A DNA stretch of 64,000 nucleotides, from NCBI RefSeq assembly GCF_028689295.1, contig NZ_JAQTWL010000003.1, forward strand, positions 184,104 to 248,103, written 5' to 3'. Made by a program: the position numbers and the translations under genes. Shown here in pieces: positions 27,617 through 36,567 of this stretch. The notes beneath the pieces were generated by a model. That model had not been told where the DNA came from. It searched no databases and was given only the letters and a program-made list of their open reading frames with translations. Numbering within the stretch: position 1 is the first letter of the stretch; each line of letters starts with the position of its first letter. Source of the DNA: Rhodoferax sp. (GTDB lineage: Bacteria > Pseudomonadota > Gammaproteobacteria > Burkholderiales > Burkholderiaceae_C).

Positions 27617-28311
27617 ATTGGACAGCACTGCTTACCGCGCTGTTCGGCGCGGCGCACGATGTGCAGTGTGATGGTGACCTGCTGCACGGCAGCGCCCAAC
27701 TGAATGGCCGAACCCTCGCGCTGGTGGGCACCACCCACCACGCCGCCATTGGCGTCGAACTCGCCCTGGCGCAGGCGCGTGTGGTGCTGGATGTGGTGCG
27801 CGATTTCCCTGGGCGGGCCATTGTGCTGCTGGTGGACACCCAAGGCCAGCGCTTGCGCCACCGCGATGAGTTGCTCGGTATCAACCGCTATATGGCGCAC
27901 ATGGGTTGCTGCATCGCGCTGGCGCGTCAGCAGGGGCACCGTGTGATTGGCCTGGTCTATGACCAGGCGCTGTCGGGCGGCTTCATCACCTCGGGCCTGA
28001 TGGCCGATGCCTGCTACGCGCTGCCCGAGGCCGAGATCCGTGTCATGCGTCTGCCAGCCATGGCGCGCGTGACCAAGCTTGACGAGCAACGCCTGGCCGA
28101 GCTCTCCAAGACCAATCCGGTGTTCGCGCCGGGCGTGGAAAACTATGTGGCCATGGGCGGCATTGAGGCGCTTTGGCGCGGTGATCTGCAAGCCTGCCTG
28201 GTTGCGGCATTGCAGCAGGCCACGACCGTGGACACGCGTGCGGCCGAGGGCGCGGCACGTGGCGGGCGCCTGCTGGCCGAACAAGTTGCCATGCGTGTGG
28301 TCAACGCCTGA
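27613..28311 (+). CDS. mdcE: Malonate decarboxylase gamma subunit
   Basis: 232 residues, the partner of MdcD in the codecarboxylase. It has the second half of the carboxyltransferase-like active site: LLVDTQGQRLRHRDELLGINRYMAH and YDQALSGGFITSGLMAD. The gene overlaps mdcD by ATGA. Its end is followed by mdcG after about 28 bases. Family assignment is firm. Confidence 0.94.
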   Translation: MNWTALLTALFGAAHDVQCDGDLLHGSAQLNGRTLALVGTTHHAAIGVELALAQARVVLDVVRDFPGRAIVLLVDTQGQRLRHRDELLGINRYMAHMGCCIALARQQGHRVIGLVYDQALSGGFITSGLMADACYALPEAEIRVMRLPAMARVTKLDEQRLAELSKTNPVFAPGVENYVAMGGIEALWRGDLQACLVAALQQATTVDTRAAEGAARGGRLLAEQVAMRVVNA

Positions 28312-28339
28312 ATCGTGTCAGGCCAGCGTGGTGCACGGC

Positions 28340-29020
28340 ATGGAGGACTTGCGACGCAACCAATTGGTCTGCCTTCATGCGCAGGGCTGGGCGCAGCTGC
28401 AAGCCCATGCCTGGGACGCTGAGGCGCAAGCCATTCTGGCGCATTGGCAGCGCAACAAGCTGCCGCTGGTGGTGTGCCGCCAGCGCATTGATGTTGAATC
28501 AGCGCAGGTTTGCCTGGGTTTGCCGGCACCACGGCAATGGTCCCGGCGGCGCCTGGCGCTGAAGCTTGGGCTGGATCAGGTGGCTGCCGTTGCGACCTTT
28601 CCCACCCTGCGGCAAGTGGCGCAGGCCATGCCGTGGGAGCCTGCCGCATTCAAGTTGGATGAAAAGCTGACACCACTGGCTGTGACGCCACGGGTTTACG
28701 GCTCGCACGGCTGGCAGTGGCTCACCCACATGCCCTATGTGCACGAAGCTTCGGACATCGATATCAGCCTGAACGTGCCGGATTTCGAGACGGCTTGCGG
28801 GGCGACGGCGTTGCTGGCTAGGGCTGAGTTGGGGCCGCGACTCGATGGCGAAGTCGTTTTCCCGGGCGGTCAGGCCGTTGCCTGGCGCGAATTGCAGCGT
28901 CTTCTGGCCGGGCACACAGCGCAGGTCATGCTCAAAGACCGTCAAAGTATCGGGCTGGCCACGTTGGCAGAGCTGAAGATTTGGGGAAGGTCATTGCGAG
29001 CGAAGCGCGGCAATCCATGA
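28340..29020 (+). CDS. mdcG: Malonate decarboxylase holo-ACP synthase (phosphoribosyl-dephospho-CoA transferase)
   Basis: MdcG attaches the triphosphoribosyl-dephospho-CoA precursor to MdcC. The ATG at 28340 (MEDLRRNQLV) gives 226 residues; GTG codons at 28328 and 28331 are in frame and possible. The nucleotidyltransferase core has the DxD motif in EASDIDISLNV and TPRVYGSHGWQ before it. Oddly, the last nine residues (SLRAKRGNP) and the stop codon are supplied by a palindromic interspersed repeat, so the natural C-terminus was replaced. The catalytic core is upstream and looks intact. Confidence 0.9.
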   Translation: MEDLRRNQLVCLHAQGWAQLQAHAWDAEAQAILAHWQRNKLPLVVCRQRIDVESAQVCLGLPAPRQWSRRRLALKLGLDQVAAVATFPTLRQVAQAMPWEPAAFKLDEKLTPLAVTPRVYGSHGWQWLTHMPYVHEASDIDISLNVPDFETACGATALLARAELGPRLDGEVVFPGGQAVAWRELQRLLAGHTAQVMLKDRQSIGLATLAELKIWGRSLRAKRGNP

Positions 29021-29067
29021 CTCCCCGCCACATGGATCGCCACGGCGCGGCTCACCTCGCGATGACG
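28990..29067. repeat. Palindromic interspersed repeat, copy 2 (mdcG end/mdcB leader)
   Basis: Left arm gtcattgcgagcgaagcgcggcaatccatg and right arm catggatcgccacggcgcgg...cctcgcgatgac are near mirror images and match the copies at 6376 and 29955. The left arm codes for the last nine residues and stop of MdcG. The right arm fills the mdcG-mdcB gap. A stable RNA hairpin is expected here. Confidence 0.82.
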
Positions 29068-29080
29068 GAGGCGTGTCCAA

Positions 29081-30067
29081 ATGCGGGCTGATCAACCGCT
29101 GCCAAACCATCGTTCAAACGCCGTGTACGGTATTGGGCTGGCCGCGGTGCGCGCACTTTACGCGGAGGTGGCGCTGGAGCCAAAACCGGGACTGGTGTCT
29201 TTTCGGGACTGCGGCAGCCATACCGACATGACTGCCCAGACCTTCGTGCGCAGCCTGTTTGTCTTGCGCGGCTATTTCCCTCGCATGGTGTGGGCAGGTC
29301 TTGCCGGTGCACCCTTTGCTGTTCTGGAAGGCTTGGGACAAAGCGCCGAAGCCCGCATGTTGATAGCCACCCGTGGCATCAACACCCACCGCGGCGCCAT
29401 TTTTTGCCTGGGTCTGCTGTGCGCCAGCGCGGGCCGGTTGCTGGCCCAGGGTGTGCTGGTCACGCCGCAGCATCTGCGTGCCGTGCTGACATCCACCTGG
29501 GGCGACGCCTTGACGCGGCGCGCGAATGCCGCACGGCTCACCGCGCCGGTGTCCCATGGTCAAGCGGCGGCACGTCGCTTTGGGCTGCGCAGCGCGGGCG
29601 ACGAGGCGGCGCAGGCGTTCCCGGTGCTGTTCGACGTCGCCCTGCCTGCCCTGCAAGCCGCTTTGCAGGCGGGGGCGGGCGATCGCGCGGCCCGTGTACA
29701 AACCCTGTTTGCCACCATGACCGCGCTGGACGACACCAATTGTGTCCACCGCGGCGGCATCGACGGTCTGCGCTTTGTTCAGGCGTCGGCGCTCCAGTTT
29801 TTGCGGGCGGGCGGTGTCATGCAAACCGACTGGCTGTCCCATGCCCGTGCCATCCATGCTGCATTCGTGGCACGTCGACTTTCTCCGGGCGGTTCCGCTG
29901 ACGTATTGGCGAGTGCCTGTTGGGTTCAGTCGCGCCTGCAAATGGATCCTGAACCGTCACTGCGAGGCGCGTTAGCGACGCGGCAGTCCGGACTACATGG
30001 ATTGCTTCACTGCGTTCGCAATGACGAGAGCGATTCACTCAAAACACCGCCCGAGCTTGCCGCATGA
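29081..30067 (+). CDS. mdcB: Triphosphoribosyl-dephospho-CoA synthase
   Basis: MdcB makes the prosthetic-group precursor from dephospho-CoA and ATP. The 328-residue protein has the family motifs ALYAEVALEPKPGLVSFRDCGSHTDM, GINTHRGAIF and DDTNCVHRGG. Bases 29955-30026 are a complete palindromic repeat translated in frame (SLRGALATRQSGLHG and onward to CVRNDES), adding 24 residues before the last 11. The reading frame and the ATGA overlap with mdcH survive. The enzyme core ends before the insert, so activity may be kept, but this is untested. Confidence 0.92.
   Translation: MRADQPLPNHRSNAVYGIGLAAVRALYAEVALEPKPGLVSFRDCGSHTDMTAQTFVRSLFVLRGYFPRMVWAGLAGAPFAVLEGLGQSAEARMLIATRGINTHRGAIFCLGLLCASAGRLLAQGVLVTPQHLRAVLTSTWGDALTRRANAARLTAPVSHGQAAARRFGLRSAGDEAAQAFPVLFDVALPALQAALQAGAGDRAARVQTLFATMTALDDTNCVHRGGIDGLRFVQASALQFLRAGGVMQTDWLSHARAIHAAFVARRLSPGGSADVLASACWVQSRLQMDPEPSLRGALATRQSGLHGLLHCVRNDESDSLKTPPELAA
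29955..30026. repeat. Palindromic interspersed repeat, copy 3, inside mdcB
   Basis: cgtcactgcgaggcgcgttagcgacgcggcagtcc pairs with ggattgcttcactgcgttcgcaatgacg. It is the same family as the copies at 6376 and 28990. It spans 72 bases, exactly 24 codons, and is read through without a stop in the mdcB frame. Confidence 0.85.
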
Positions 30068-30981
30068 GTTACGCCCTCGTCTTTTCGGGTCAGGCCAGCC
30101 AGCATCCGACGATGTTGCCCTGGCTCGAAGCCGAACCCCTGGCCGCGGCAAGCTTGCGCGCCATGAGCCAGCGCATTGGCACCGATTGGCGCAATGCGCT
30201 ACAGCACGAGGCCAGCCGCAGCAGTAACACTTTCGCCCAAGTGCTCATCACCGGCACCTCGCTGGCGGCATGGGCAGCCATCAAGGACCAATTGCCGCAG
30301 GCCCCCGCTGTCGTCGCTGGCTACAGCGTGGGCGAACTCGCGGCCTATGCCTGTGCCGGTGTGTTCTCGACAGAGCAGGCCATCGCTTTGGCGCAGCAGC
30401 GGGCTGAGTTGATGGATCTGGCGGTGCTGGGCTGGCAGACCGGCATGATGGCCGTGACAGGCTTGTCAGAGGACAGGGTACTTGCAGTCTGTGCCGGTCT
30501 GGGACTCGAATGTGCGATACGCATTCATCGCCACCAGTCGGTGTTCGCGGCGACCGACATCGTCCTGAACCAGGCCACGCCCCTGCTGGTGGCGCTGGGT
30601 GCAGTGTGCAAGCGGCTCGACGTGCGCGTGGCCTCGCATTCGTCATGGATGGCGCCAGCCGCACAGGACTTTGCCAAGGCATTGGTCGGGTTGCCATTCG
30701 CCGCTCCGCTGTGTCCCATCGCCACCGATGCTGATGGCACGCTAAGCCGGCAGGCGGCCACGCTGCGCCAGGCCCTGAGCCGCCAACTGGCCAGCACAGT
30801 CCAATGGGCCGCCTGCATGGAATCAATCGCAGAACGGCAGGTGGCCTGTGTGCTGGAAATCGGCGCCGGGTCAGCGCTGGCCAAAATGTGGAACGAGCGC
30901 TTTCCCGACATCCCGGCGCGTTCCCTCGATGAGTTCCAGCACGCCCAAGGGGCTGTGCAATGGGTTCTGCGAAACGGGTGA
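30064..30981 (+). CDS. mdcH: Malonate decarboxylase epsilon subunit (malonyl-CoA:ACP transacylase)
   Basis: A 305-residue FabD-like acyltransferase that primes the MdcC carrier from malonyl-CoA. The nucleophile elbow is GYSVGE (S88) and the catalytic histidine is in ASHSSWM (H192). The start begins with FSGQASQHPTM, the GQGSQ-like motif of this fold. Its ATG overlaps the mdcB stop by four bases, and it ends the mdc operon. The next gene is convergent. Confidence 0.93.
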   Translation: MSYALVFSGQASQHPTMLPWLEAEPLAAASLRAMSQRIGTDWRNALQHEASRSSNTFAQVLITGTSLAAWAAIKDQLPQAPAVVAGYSVGELAAYACAGVFSTEQAIALAQQRAELMDLAVLGWQTGMMAVTGLSEDRVLAVCAGLGLECAIRIHRHQSVFAATDIVLNQATPLLVALGAVCKRLDVRVASHSSWMAPAAQDFAKALVGLPFAAPLCPIATDADGTLSRQAATLRQALSRQLASTVQWAACMESIAERQVACVLEIGAGSALAKMWNERFPDIPARSLDEFQHAQGAVQWVLRNG

Positions 30982-31002
30982 AAGTTGAATTCGCGAAGGT
31001 GC

Positions 31003-32157
31003 CTATGTCGGGTAGGTCCCCGGCAGCAGAATCCCCTTGTCCACGCTGTCGATCTGTGTGCGCCCGCAAAAGGCCATGGTCAAATCAAGTTCCTTGTGGA
31101 TGATCTCCAGCGCCCGGGTCACACCGGCCTCGCCCATGGCGCCCAGTCCGTACAAAAAGGCGCGGCCGATGTAGGTGCCGCGCGCACCCAGGGCGCGCGC
31201 CTTGAGCACATCTTGGCCGCTGCGAATGCCGCCGTCCATGTGCACCTCGATCCGGCTGCCCACCGCATCGACAATGGCGGGCAGGGCGGTGATGGACGAT
31301 GGCGCGCCGTCGAGTTGCCTGCCACCGTGGTTGCTCACAATCAGCGCGTCGGCGCCAGAATCAACGGCCAGGCGGGCGTCCTCCACGTCCTGGATGCCTT
31401 TCAAAATCAGCTTGCCGCCCCAGCGTTGCTTGATCCACTCCACGTCACCCCAGTTGAGCGCCGGGTCGAACTGTTTGGCGGTCCACTCACTCAGGGTGCC
31501 CATGGTCTCGATGCCCTTGACGTGGCCGACGATGTTGCCAAAGCCGCGCCGCGGCGTGCCCAGCATGCCCAGTCCCCAGCGCGGCTTGGTCATCATGTTG
31601 AGCATGTTGCGCACGGTGAGTTTGGGTGGTGCCGACAGACCGTTGCGGATATCGTTGTGGCGCTGGCCGATGATCTGCAGGTCCAAGGTGAGCATCAGCG
31701 CCGAGCAGTTCGCTGCCTTGGCGCGGTCGATCAGGCGCTCGATGTAGTCGCGGTCTTTCATCACATACAACTGGAACCAGAACGGATGGCCGCCGGTCTC
31801 CCTGGCCACGTCTTCGATCGAGCAAATGCTCATGGTGGACAGCGTGAACGGTATGCCGAATTTCTTCGCCGCATTGGCCGCCTTGATCTCGCCGTCAGCG
31901 CATTGCATGCCGGTCAGGCCGACGGGCGCCATGGCCACCGGCATGGCCACCTGTTGGCCGATCATGGTGCTGGCGGTGCTGCGGTTTTCCATGTTGATGG
32001 CGACGCGCTGGCGCAGTTTGATGCCCTGAAAATCGTCGCTGTTGGCGCGGTAGGTCGATTCGGTCCAGGAGCCGGAGTCAGCGTATTGGTAAAACATGCG
32101 CGGCACGCGCTTTTTGGCAAGCAGCCGCAGGTCTTCGATGTTGGTGATGATGGGCAT
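31003..32157 (-). CDS. FMN-dependent alpha-hydroxy acid dehydrogenase (LldD-like)
   Basis: 384 residues of the L-lactate dehydrogenase/glycolate oxidase family. The catalytic histidine and arginine are in VSNHGGRQLDG (H277, R280), the FMN lysine in LILKGI (K253) and the active-site tyrosine in FYQYADSG (Y24). The enzyme oxidises L-lactate or another 2-hydroxy acid to a 2-oxo acid, probably at the membrane with quinone. It is divergent from a FAD-dependent amine oxidase gene. L-lactate is likely but not proven. Confidence 0.9.
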   Translation of the reverse strand: MPIITNIEDLRLLAKKRVPRMFYQYADSGSWTESTYRANSDDFQGIKLRQRVAINMENRSTASTMIGQQVAMPVAMAPVGLTGMQCADGEIKAANAAKKFGIPFTLSTMSICSIEDVARETGGHPFWFQLYVMKDRDYIERLIDRAKAANCSALMLTLDLQIIGQRHNDIRNGLSAPPKLTVRNMLNMMTKPRWGLGMLGTPRRGFGNIVGHVKGIETMGTLSEWTAKQFDPALNWGDVEWIKQRWGGKLILKGIQDVEDARLAVDSGADALIVSNHGGRQLDGAPSSITALPAIVDAVGSRIEVHMDGGIRSGQDVLKARALGARGTYIGRAFLYGLGAMGEAGVTRALEIIHKELDLTMAFCGRTQIDSVDKGILLPGTYPT

Positions 32158-32254
32158 CAGAGTCTCCTGAAAAAAGTGCCTGCATGGTAATGCCAGCGCC
32201 AGTGAGCTCTCCTGATGCGTTAAAGTGACTGCATCCCATGTTCCGGGTCAGTTC

Positions 32255-33382
32255 ATGCAAAGCACAGACGTTCTCATCATCGGCGCCGGCATGGCGGGTG
32301 CTTCGGCGGCCTATTTTCTGGCACCCCATGCCAGGCTGATTCTGCTCGAGCGCGAGTCGCAACCCGGCTACCACGCCACCGGGCGCTCGGCCGCGCTGTA
32401 TTCGGAAACCTATGGCAACGCCACGGTGCGTGCCATCACCACCGCGTCCAAACCTTTCTATTTCCAGCCACCCGAGGGCTTTTCGTCGTTTCCGCTGGTG
32501 TCGCCGCGCGGTGCCTTGATCGTTGGCGCGGAGGCGGACCATCCCGCGCTGCGCCAGACGCTGGACGCCATGCGTGCCCTGGTGCCCAACATTGCATGGT
32601 GGAGCCAGGGCGACATCTTGCAGCGCGTGCCGGTGCTGCGACCCGAGGCCGCGGTGTGCGGTGTTTATGAACCCGACGCCATGGACATGGACGTGCACGC
32701 CATTCACCAGGGTTTTTTGCGCGGCGCCAAGGCAGCCGGGGCGCAAACCGTGTGCGACGCCGGGGTCAGTGAGATCAGCTTTGACGACGGCCAGTGGCGC
32801 GTGAGCACGCCCGCCGGGCGTTTTTGCGCCCCCGTTCTGGTCAACGCGGCGGGGGCCTGGTGCGATGAACTGGCGCTGCTGGCCGGCGTCAGGCCAGTGG
32901 GGCTGGTGCCGATGCGGCGCACTGCTTTCACCTGCGAGGTGCCAGCATCCGCGCAGATCCAGGATTGGCCCCTGGTGATTGATGCCGGCGAGACGTTTTA
33001 CTTCAAGCCCGAGGCCGGGCTGCTGCTGGTGTCGCCCGCCAATGCCGACCCGGTGCCGGCGCAAGATGTGCAGCCCGAGGAACTCGATGTGGCGATTGCC
33101 GTGGACCGGCTGCAGGCCGCCACCACCCTGCAGATCCGCCGGGTACGGCGCAAATGGGCCGGCTTGCGCTCGTTCGTTGCCGACAAGACCCCGGTGGTCG
33201 GCTTCGCCCCCGATGCCCCCGGCTTTTTCTGGCTGGCGGGCCAGGGCGGCTACGGCATCCAGACCGCACCCGCCATGGGCGAACTGGCTTCAGCCCTGGT
33301 GCGCGGTCTGCCGGTGCCGTCGGCCATGGCGGCGATGGGCGTGCGGCAGGAGGCGCTGGCGGCCAGTCGGTTCTGGGTCTAA
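32255..33382 (+). CDS. FAD-dependent oxidoreductase, D-arginine dehydrogenase (DauA)-like
   Basis: Start at ATG 32255 (MQSTDVLIIGAG), 375 residues. It has the FAD dinucleotide motif GAGMAGASAAYFL, then the RSAALYSETYGN stretch and the C-terminal GQGGYGIQTAPAMGE. These segments and the overall length closely follow the Pseudomonas D-arginine dehydrogenase family of D-amino acid dehydrogenases (DAO superfamily). It would deaminate a D-amino acid to a 2-oxo acid. The exact substrate is uncertain. A hairpin lies eight bases after the stop. Confidence 0.86.
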   Translation: MQSTDVLIIGAGMAGASAAYFLAPHARLILLERESQPGYHATGRSAALYSETYGNATVRAITTASKPFYFQPPEGFSSFPLVSPRGALIVGAEADHPALRQTLDAMRALVPNIAWWSQGDILQRVPVLRPEAAVCGVYEPDAMDMDVHAIHQGFLRGAKAAGAQTVCDAGVSEISFDDGQWRVSTPAGRFCAPVLVNAAGAWCDELALLAGVRPVGLVPMRRTAFTCEVPASAQIQDWPLVIDAGETFYFKPEAGLLLVSPANADPVPAQDVQPEELDVAIAVDRLQAATTLQIRRVRRKWAGLRSFVADKTPVVGFAPDAPGFFWLAGQGGYGIQTAPAMGELASALVRGLPVPSAMAAMGVRQEALAASRFWV

Positions 33383-33390
33383 TCAGTTGA

Positions 33391-33428
33391 GGACAGAGCA
33401 AATTTGCTGCGCAAATCCTGGTCTGTCC
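33391..33428. terminator. Hairpin after the DauA-like gene
   Basis: GGACAGA...TCTGTCC (7-bp arms) encloses a second perfect stem ATTTGC-tgc-GCAAAT. It begins eight bases after the stop and ends 17 bases before the end of the convergent anti-sigma gene, so it could act as a bidirectional terminator. No clear T-run follows, so a small repeat element is the alternative. Confidence 0.5.
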
Positions 33429-33445
33429 CGCAAGGTCTCAGGTTT

Positions 33446-33961
33446 TTAAAGCGCTTTCTGCACCAGTGCACCGCGGTACAGGTAGGGCAGCAGCGGCTGT
33501 GCGCCGGCTTCGGCACCGCCCCGGTTTTCGACACTGATGGACAGGTGGGTCACTTTGGCGAGCGATTTATCGGTGGCGGGCAATTGCGCCGTTCTGATTT
33601 TGGGCGTCAGCACCCCCAACGATTTGGGCTGGCCGGGAACGCTGGTGTCCCACAGCTGCATGCTGTCGTTCTGGCCTTCCTTGATGTCGGTGAGGCGCTG
33701 CAACTGCAAAAACCCATCCAGCGGGTCGAACGTGACCAGCACGCCGGGGGCCTGCTGGGCGTCGAGCAGCACGGCGATGTATTTGGTTTGCGGAACATTT
33801 TTGAGCTTGCCCTGAAGGTGCGTGATTTGCGCGTTGAACATCTCGTACAGGCTGACCCCGGTCGCGCTGCCCACGGCCAGCAACACCACGCAGATGATGG
33901 TGGCCAAGCGCCAGCCGGTGGTGTAAGGCGGGATGGGTTCTTTTGTTTCAGGTGTTGTCAT
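33446..33961 (-). CDS. Anti-sigma-K (RskA C-terminal) domain membrane protein
   Basis: 171 residues from the ATG at 33961 (MTTPETKEP). A short cytoplasmic N-terminus is followed by one transmembrane helix (LATIICVVLLAVGSATGVSLYEMF) and a periplasmic domain. The YIAVLLDAQQAPGVLVTFDP and LQLWD-like strands and the LGVLTP segment resemble the C-terminal domain of anti-sigma-K factors. The N-terminal zinc-type anti-sigma domain that binds a sigma factor is missing, and no sigma gene is next door. It starts 4 bases after the argH stop. Function therefore open. Confidence 0.7.
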   Translation of the reverse strand: MTTPETKEPIPPYTTGWRLATIICVVLLAVGSATGVSLYEMFNAQITHLQGKLKNVPQTKYIAVLLDAQQAPGVLVTFDPLDGFLQLQRLTDIKEGQNDSMQLWDTSVPGQPKSLGVLTPKIRTAQLPATDKSLAKVTHLSISVENRGGAEAGAQPLLPYLYRGALVQKAL

Positions 33962-33965
33962 GTGC

Positions 33966-35417
33966 TCAACCCAGTCGGGCCCGGTGCTTGGCAATTTGTG
34001 AGCGCACCTGCTTGGGCGCGGTGCCGCCCAGGATGTCGCGGGCGTTGAGCGAGCCGCGCAGGCTCAAACACGCGTAAACGTCTTTCTCGATGCTCGCATT
34101 GAAGCCCTGCAGCACCGCCAATGGCAGTTCAGACAGGTCCACCTGGTGGGTGATGGCGGCCTTGACGGCATGCGCCACGGTCTCGTGCGCATCACGGAAC
34201 GGCAGGCCTTTCTTGACCAGGTAGTCGGCCAGGTCGGTGGCGGTGGCGTAACCGCGCAGTGCGGCCTGTTCCATGGCGGGGGCGTTGACCGTGATGCCGC
34301 CTTCTTTTTGACCCGTGGCAGGGTTCATCTGACCGCCGATCATCTCGCTAAAGATCCGCAGCGTGTCCTTGAGCGTGTCCACCGTGTCGAACAGTGGCTC
34401 CTTGTCTTCCTGGTTGTCCTTGTTGTAGGCCAGCGGCTGGCCTTTCATGAGCGTGATCAGGCCCATCAGGTGGCCGACCACGCGGCCGGTCTTGCCGCGC
34501 GCCAGTTCGGGCACGTCGGGGTTTTTCTTCTGCGGCATGATGGAACTGCCGGTGGTGAAGCGGTCGGCGATTTTGATGAAGCCGAAGTTCTGGCTCATCC
34601 ACAACACCAGCTCTTCGCTCATGCGGCTGATGTGCACCATGCACAGCGCGGCGGCGGCGCTGAACTCGATGGCGAAGTCGCGGTCGCTGACCGCATCGAG
34701 CGAGTTCTGGCACACCTGCGGTCGGCCCTGCGCATCGACCATGCCCAGTGCCACGGCGACACGCTCGCGGTCCAGCGGGTAGCTGGTGCCGGCCAGCGCG
34801 GCCGCGCCCAGTGGCAGGCGATTGACCCGACGCCGCACCTCGGTCATGCGCTCGGCGTCGCGGCTGAACATTTCCACATAGGCCAGCAGGTGATGGCCAA
34901 AGCTGACAGGTTGTGCCACCTGCAGGTGGGTGAAGCCGGGCAGGATCACCTCGACATGCTGCTCTGCCACGTCAATCAAAGAGGTTTGCAGGTCTAGCAG
35001 CAATGCGCTGATCAGGTCGATTTCACCGCGCAGCCACAGGCGCACGTCGGTGGCCACCTGGTCGTTGCGCGAGCGCCCGGTGTGCAGGCGCTTGCCGGCG
35101 TCGCCGATGAGCTGGGTCAGGCGCGCCTCGATGTTGAAGTGCACGTCTTCCAGGTCGAGCTTCCACTCGAAGGCGCCGGACTCGATTTCAGCGCTGATCC
35201 GAGCCATGCCGCGCTCGATGTCGGCCAGGTCCTGGGCGCAGATGATGCCCTGCGCCGACAGCATGCCGGCATGGGCCAGCGAGCCGGCGATGTCGGCCTG
35301 CCACAGGCGCTTGTCAAAAAAAACGCTGGCGGTGTAGCGCTTGACCAGGTCGCTCATGGGCTCTGAAAACAGCGCCGACCAGGCTTGGGACTTTTTGTCG
35401 AATTGGTTTTGGCTCAT
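33966..35417 (-). CDS. argH: Argininosuccinate lyase
   Basis: Cleaves argininosuccinate to arginine and fumarate, the last step of arginine synthesis. 483 residues with the fumarase/aspartase superfamily signature [15 protein letters not shown] (catalytic serine loop) and the [23 protein letters not shown] substrate motif. Length is standard. It is divergent from algZ by 87 bases, a gene pairing also known in Pseudomonas. Confidence 0.96.
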   Translation of the reverse strand: MSQNQFDKKSQAWSALFSEPMSDLVKRYTASVFFDKRLWQADIAGSLAHAGMLSAQGIICAQDLADIERGMARISAEIESGAFEWKLDLEDVHFNIEARLTQLIGDAGKRLHTGRSRNDQVATDVRLWLRGEIDLISALLLDLQTSLIDVAEQHVEVILPGFTHLQVAQPVSFGHHLLAYVEMFSRDAERMTEVRRRVNRLPLGAAALAGTSYPLDRERVAVALGMVDAQGRPQVCQNSLDAVSDRDFAIEFSAAAALCMVHISRMSEELVLWMSQNFGFIKIADRFTTGSSIMPQKKNPDVPELARGKTGRVVGHLMGLITLMKGQPLAYNKDNQEDKEPLFDTVDTLKDTLRIFSEMIGGQMNPATGQKEGGITVNAPAMEQAALRGYATATDLADYLVKKGLPFRDAHETVAHAVKAAITHQVDLSELPLAVLQGFNASIEKDVYACLSLRGSLNARDILGGTAPKQVRSQIAKHRARLG

Positions 35418-35504
35418 CGAAAATCAAGTTAGTTGAGGGCGCTGTGCCCGAGAATCATCAATAATTGCCGCAGTGACCAAACCGGCCGCGTATCAGGCAG
35501 ATGA

Positions 35505-36548
35505 ATGAAAGATACCCAAATTTTATCGGGCTTCCATGACCCGGCCGCGGCGCCGACCGGGAATGCCGTGCCGCGCCCTGCCGTTCTGGTGTTCGACGCC
35601 TGCCATGTGGGCGTGGTGTTGCGCGCCGTTCTGTTTGTGCAGTCGGTGGTGGCGGTGGCGGCCATGTTCGGTGCCGCCACACCGCTCGACTGGTTGACCC
35701 GGCTGTCGCTGATGACTGGCGCCACCTTGCCCGCCACCCTGCTGTGGCTGATCGTGGCGTGCAGCCTGAAACAAGTGCTGGCGCGCCTGAGTCCTGCGCT
35801 GCAACAGGCGGCCGGCATCATCCTTGGCGCCCTGGCGGGGTTGTACGGTTGTGCCATGCTGGCCATGGTCGGCTCGCTGCAAGCCGCGCCGTGGTGGGCC
35901 AGTGCTTTTGCCGGGGCCATGCTGTCGGCTGCGTTGGTGGCCGCGCTGGTCTTGCGCGCCAAGGGCAAGGCGCCGGCAGCGGCGGCGGCGCGCCTGGCCG
36001 AGCTGCAGGCGCGCATCCGGCCGCATTTTTTGTTCAACACCCTGAACAGCGCTGTTGCCCTGGTGCGCGCCGAGCCGCGCCGTGCCGAAACGCTGCTCGA
36101 AGACCTGAGTGACCTGTTTCGCCATGCCCTGATGGAACAGGGCGAGTCGGTCACGCTGGCGGAAGAAATTGCCTTGGCGCAGCGTTATTTGGCGATCGAG
36201 CAGGTGCGCTTTGGCGAGCGCATCCGCATCGAGTGGGTGCTCGACGCAGCAGCCGGTTCGGCCCGTTTGCCGCCCCTGCTGTTGCAACCGCTGGTGGAAA
36301 ACGCCGTCAAGCATGGGGTGGAACCCAGCGCCAGCGGGGCCGACATCAGAGTCAGCACCCAGCTCCGGGGCTCGCGCGTGGTCATCAAGGTCAGCAACAC
36401 CACGCCAGCTTCGAGGAGCGCACAAGGCAATGGGCTGGCGCTGGCCAATGTGCGCGAGCGCCTGGGCCTGTTGCACGACGTGCAGGCCCGTTTTCAAAGC
36501 GGCTTGAAAGACGGTGTTTATCAGGTCAGGATCGAGGTGCCCGCTTGA
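35505..36548 (+). CDS. algZ: LytS/AlgZ-type sensor histidine kinase
   Basis: 347 residues: about four N-terminal transmembrane helices (residues 35-150) and a cytoplasmic His_kinase domain. The phospho-acceptor is the histidine in IRPHFLFNTLN (H174); the ATP site has LLLQPLVENAVKHG and a short GNGLALANVRERL G-box. This is the AlgZ/FimS layout, without a HisKA dimerisation helix. It is the first gene of the pair with algR, 19 bases apart. Confidence 0.88.
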   Translation: MKDTQILSGFHDPAAAPTGNAVPRPAVLVFDACHVGVVLRAVLFVQSVVAVAAMFGAATPLDWLTRLSLMTGATLPATLLWLIVACSLKQVLARLSPALQQAAGIILGALAGLYGCAMLAMVGSLQAAPWWASAFAGAMLSAALVAALVLRAKGKAPAAAAARLAELQARIRPHFLFNTLNSAVALVRAEPRRAETLLEDLSDLFRHALMEQGESVTLAEEIALAQRYLAIEQVRFGERIRIEWVLDAAAGSARLPPLLLQPLVENAVKHGVEPSASGADIRVSTQLRGSRVVIKVSNTTPASRSAQGNGLALANVRERLGLLHDVQARFQSGLKDGVYQVRIEVPA

Positions 36549-36567
36549 ACAGCGCAGAGGAGGCCGC

